This document shows positions 8,445 to 9,673 of a stretch of DNA of 9,673 nt, piece after piece. The notes beneath the pieces are model-generated. The model worked only from the letters and a program-made list of their open reading frames with translations. It was not told the DNA's origin and made no database searches. This stretch comes from Kiloniellales bacterium. Lineage in GTDB: Bacteria > Pseudomonadota > Alphaproteobacteria > Kiloniellales > JAKSDN01. Position numbers and translations under genes: made by a program. The stretch is taken from the NCBI GenBank assembly GCA_022360075.1, contig JAKSDN010000553.1:1-9673 (forward strand), given 5' to 3'. How positions within the stretch are numbered: position 1 is the stretch's first letter; each line of letters opens with the position of its first letter.

Positions 8445-9673
8445 CGCTGGACCCGCAGGAGCTCTATTTCCTGCCGCTCGGCGGGACCGGCGAGATCGGC
8501 ATGAACCTCAACCTCTATGCCCATCAGGGGCAGTGGCTGATGGTCGATCTCGGCATCACCTTCGCCGACGAGCGCCAGCCCGGTGTCGAGGTGCTGATGC
8601 CCGATCCGGCCTACATCGTCGAGCGCCGGGACGCCCTCGCGGGCTTGGTCCTGACCCATGCTCACGAGGACCACATCGGCGCCGTGCCTTATCTCTGGGA
8701 GCGTCTGCGCTGCCCGCTCTACGCCACGCCCTTCACCGCCGCCGTGCTGCGCGGCAAGCTCCAGGAAGCCGGCATCGCCGACGAGGCGGAGATCACCGAG
8801 GTGCCGATGTCGGGCCGCTTCACCGTCGGCGCCTTCGAGATCGAGCTCCTGACGCTGACCCACTCGATCCCGGAGCCCAACGCCGTCGTGATCCGGACCG
8901 GGGCGGGCACCGTGCTGCACACCGGCGACTGGAAGCTCGACCCCGACCCCATGCTCGGCGAGAGCTACGACGAGGCGGCCTTGCGCGCCCTGGCCGGCGA
9001 GGACGTGCTGGCCATGATCTGCGATTCGACCAACGCTCTGGTCGATGGCGAGTCGGGCTCGGAAAGCGGCGTTCACGACAGCCTGCTCGAGGTCGTCGGC
9101 GAGCTGCAGAACCGCGTGGTCATCACCTGCTTCGCCAGCAACGTGGCGCGCTTGCAGACCGCGATGCGGATCGCCAAGGCGCACAAGCGGCGCGTCGCTT
9201 TGGTCGGGCGCGGGATGCATCGGATCTTCCGGGCTGCCTTGGACAGCGGCTATCTGCTCGACCATCCGCCCCTGATCTCGGAGAAGGAGGTCGGCTACCT
9301 GCCGCGCGACGAGGTGCTGCTGCTCTGCACCGGGAGCCAAGGCGAGCCACGCGCGGCGCTCTGGCGCATCGCACGCAACGAGCATCCCGATATCGTGCTC
9401 GACGCCGGCGACGCCGTCGTCTTCTCCTCGCGTGTGATCCCCGGCAACGAGGTCTCGATCTTCGCGCTCGAGAACCATCTGGTGCAGCAGGGCATCCAGG
9501 TACTGGCCGACGACCACTACCACACCCATGTCTCGGGCCACCCGGCGCGCGACGAGCTGACCCGCATGTATCAGTGGGTTCGCCCGCGCATCGCGGTGCC
9601 GGTGCACGGCGAGCCACGCCACCTGGTCGAGCATGCCCGCCTCGCCGAGGCCTGCCAGGTGCCGGAGAGCGTC
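8441..9673 (+). CDS. rnj: Ribonuclease J, 5' part (3' end outside window)
   Basis: RNase J is a metallo-beta-lactamase/beta-CASP nuclease with 5'-3' exonuclease and endonuclease activity on mRNA and rRNA. The frame from ATG 8441 stays open to the last base and gives 411 residues of about 550, so the C-terminal domain is missing. It starts with ELYFLPLGGTGEIGMN. Zinc ligands are visible: H73, H75, D77, H78 in THAHEDHIG, H141 in THSIPE, D163 in HTGDWKLD and H389 in PVHGEPRHL. H75 and D77 match the catalytic H76 and D78 of B. subtilis J1. The beta-CASP insert runs from about 205 to 345, with DSTNA before it and HTHVSGHPARDEL after it, around 361-373. The ATG overlaps the coaX stop as ATGA. A weak AAGG at 8427-8430 precedes it, so coupling to coaX is likely. 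Confidence 0.97.
   Translation, partial: MTLDPQELYFLPLGGTGEIGMNLNLYAHQGQWLMVDLGITFADERQPGVEVLMPDPAYIVERRDALAGLVLTHAHEDHIGAVPYLWERLRCPLYATPFTAAVLRGKLQEAGIADEAEITEVPMSGRFTVGAFEIELLTLTHSIPEPNAVVIRTGAGTVLHTGDWKLDPDPMLGESYDEAALRALAGEDVLAMICDSTNALVDGESGSESGVHDSLLEVVGELQNRVVITCFASNVARLQTAMRIAKAHKRRVALVGRGMHRIFRAALDSGYLLDHPPLISEKEVGYLPRDEVLLLCTGSQGEPRAALWRIARNEHPDIVLDAGDAVVFSSRVIPGNEVSIFALENHLVQQGIQVLADDHYHTHVSGHPARDELTRMYQWVRPRIAVPVHGEPRHLVEHARLAEACQVPESV

Noticed and set aside
8653..8679. HAHEDH instead of the HGHEDH of Firmicute RNase J as a possible active-site change
   Set aside because: The variable residue is not a metal ligand, HxHxDH is intact, and I recall HAHEDH as common in alphaproteobacterial RNase J.

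Overview
The window is an uninterrupted plus-strand block of core metabolic genes from a high-GC alphaproteobacterium. It holds the distal half of the proton-pumping NADH:quinone oxidoreductase (complex I) operon, followed by three housekeeping genes. Order: nuoH (3' part) - nuoI - nuoJ - nuoK - nuoL - nuoM - nuoN - birA - coaX - rnj (5' part). The Nuo protein style and the nuoN-birA-coaX-rnj order are typical of Alphaproteobacteria. The presence of coaX between birA and rnj suggests a Rhodospirillales-like lineage. The order-level placement is inference from remembered gene order, not from a search.

Layout: 1-387 is the C-terminal part of NuoH, including the quinone-site acidic loop. NuoI (411-899) carries iron-sulfur clusters N6a and N6b at the end of the peripheral arm. 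The small membrane subunits NuoJ and NuoK (972-1899) link the quinone site to the pumps. The three antiporter-like pumps NuoL, NuoM and NuoN fill 1905-6861. All key lysine, glutamate and histidine residues of the proton channels that I could align to E. coli numbering are present, so the complex looks functional. Then come a biotin-protein ligase without a DNA-binding domain (6858-7649), a type III pantothenate kinase with a GTG start (7662-8444) and the first 411 codons of ribonuclease J (8441 to the window end).

The genes are packed very tightly: two junctions are 4-base ATGA overlaps, and most others are gaps of 1 to 23 bases. This suggests one transcription unit, or at least strong translational coupling. 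The exception is the 72-base nuoI-nuoJ gap, which holds a near-perfect 13-bp inverted repeat directly against the nuoJ ribosome binding site. No stretch over 300 bases lacks a gene. I see no promoter, intrinsic terminator, tRNA or rRNA, mobile element, CRISPR array or attachment site. The operon promoter lies upstream of the window, and any terminator lies downstream.

I found no sign of an undescribed system. This is a conserved core region. The points worth a second look are the nuoI-nuoJ hairpin, the coupling of an RNase gene to the complex I and cofactor genes, and one unusual residue in a NuoL proton-path motif.
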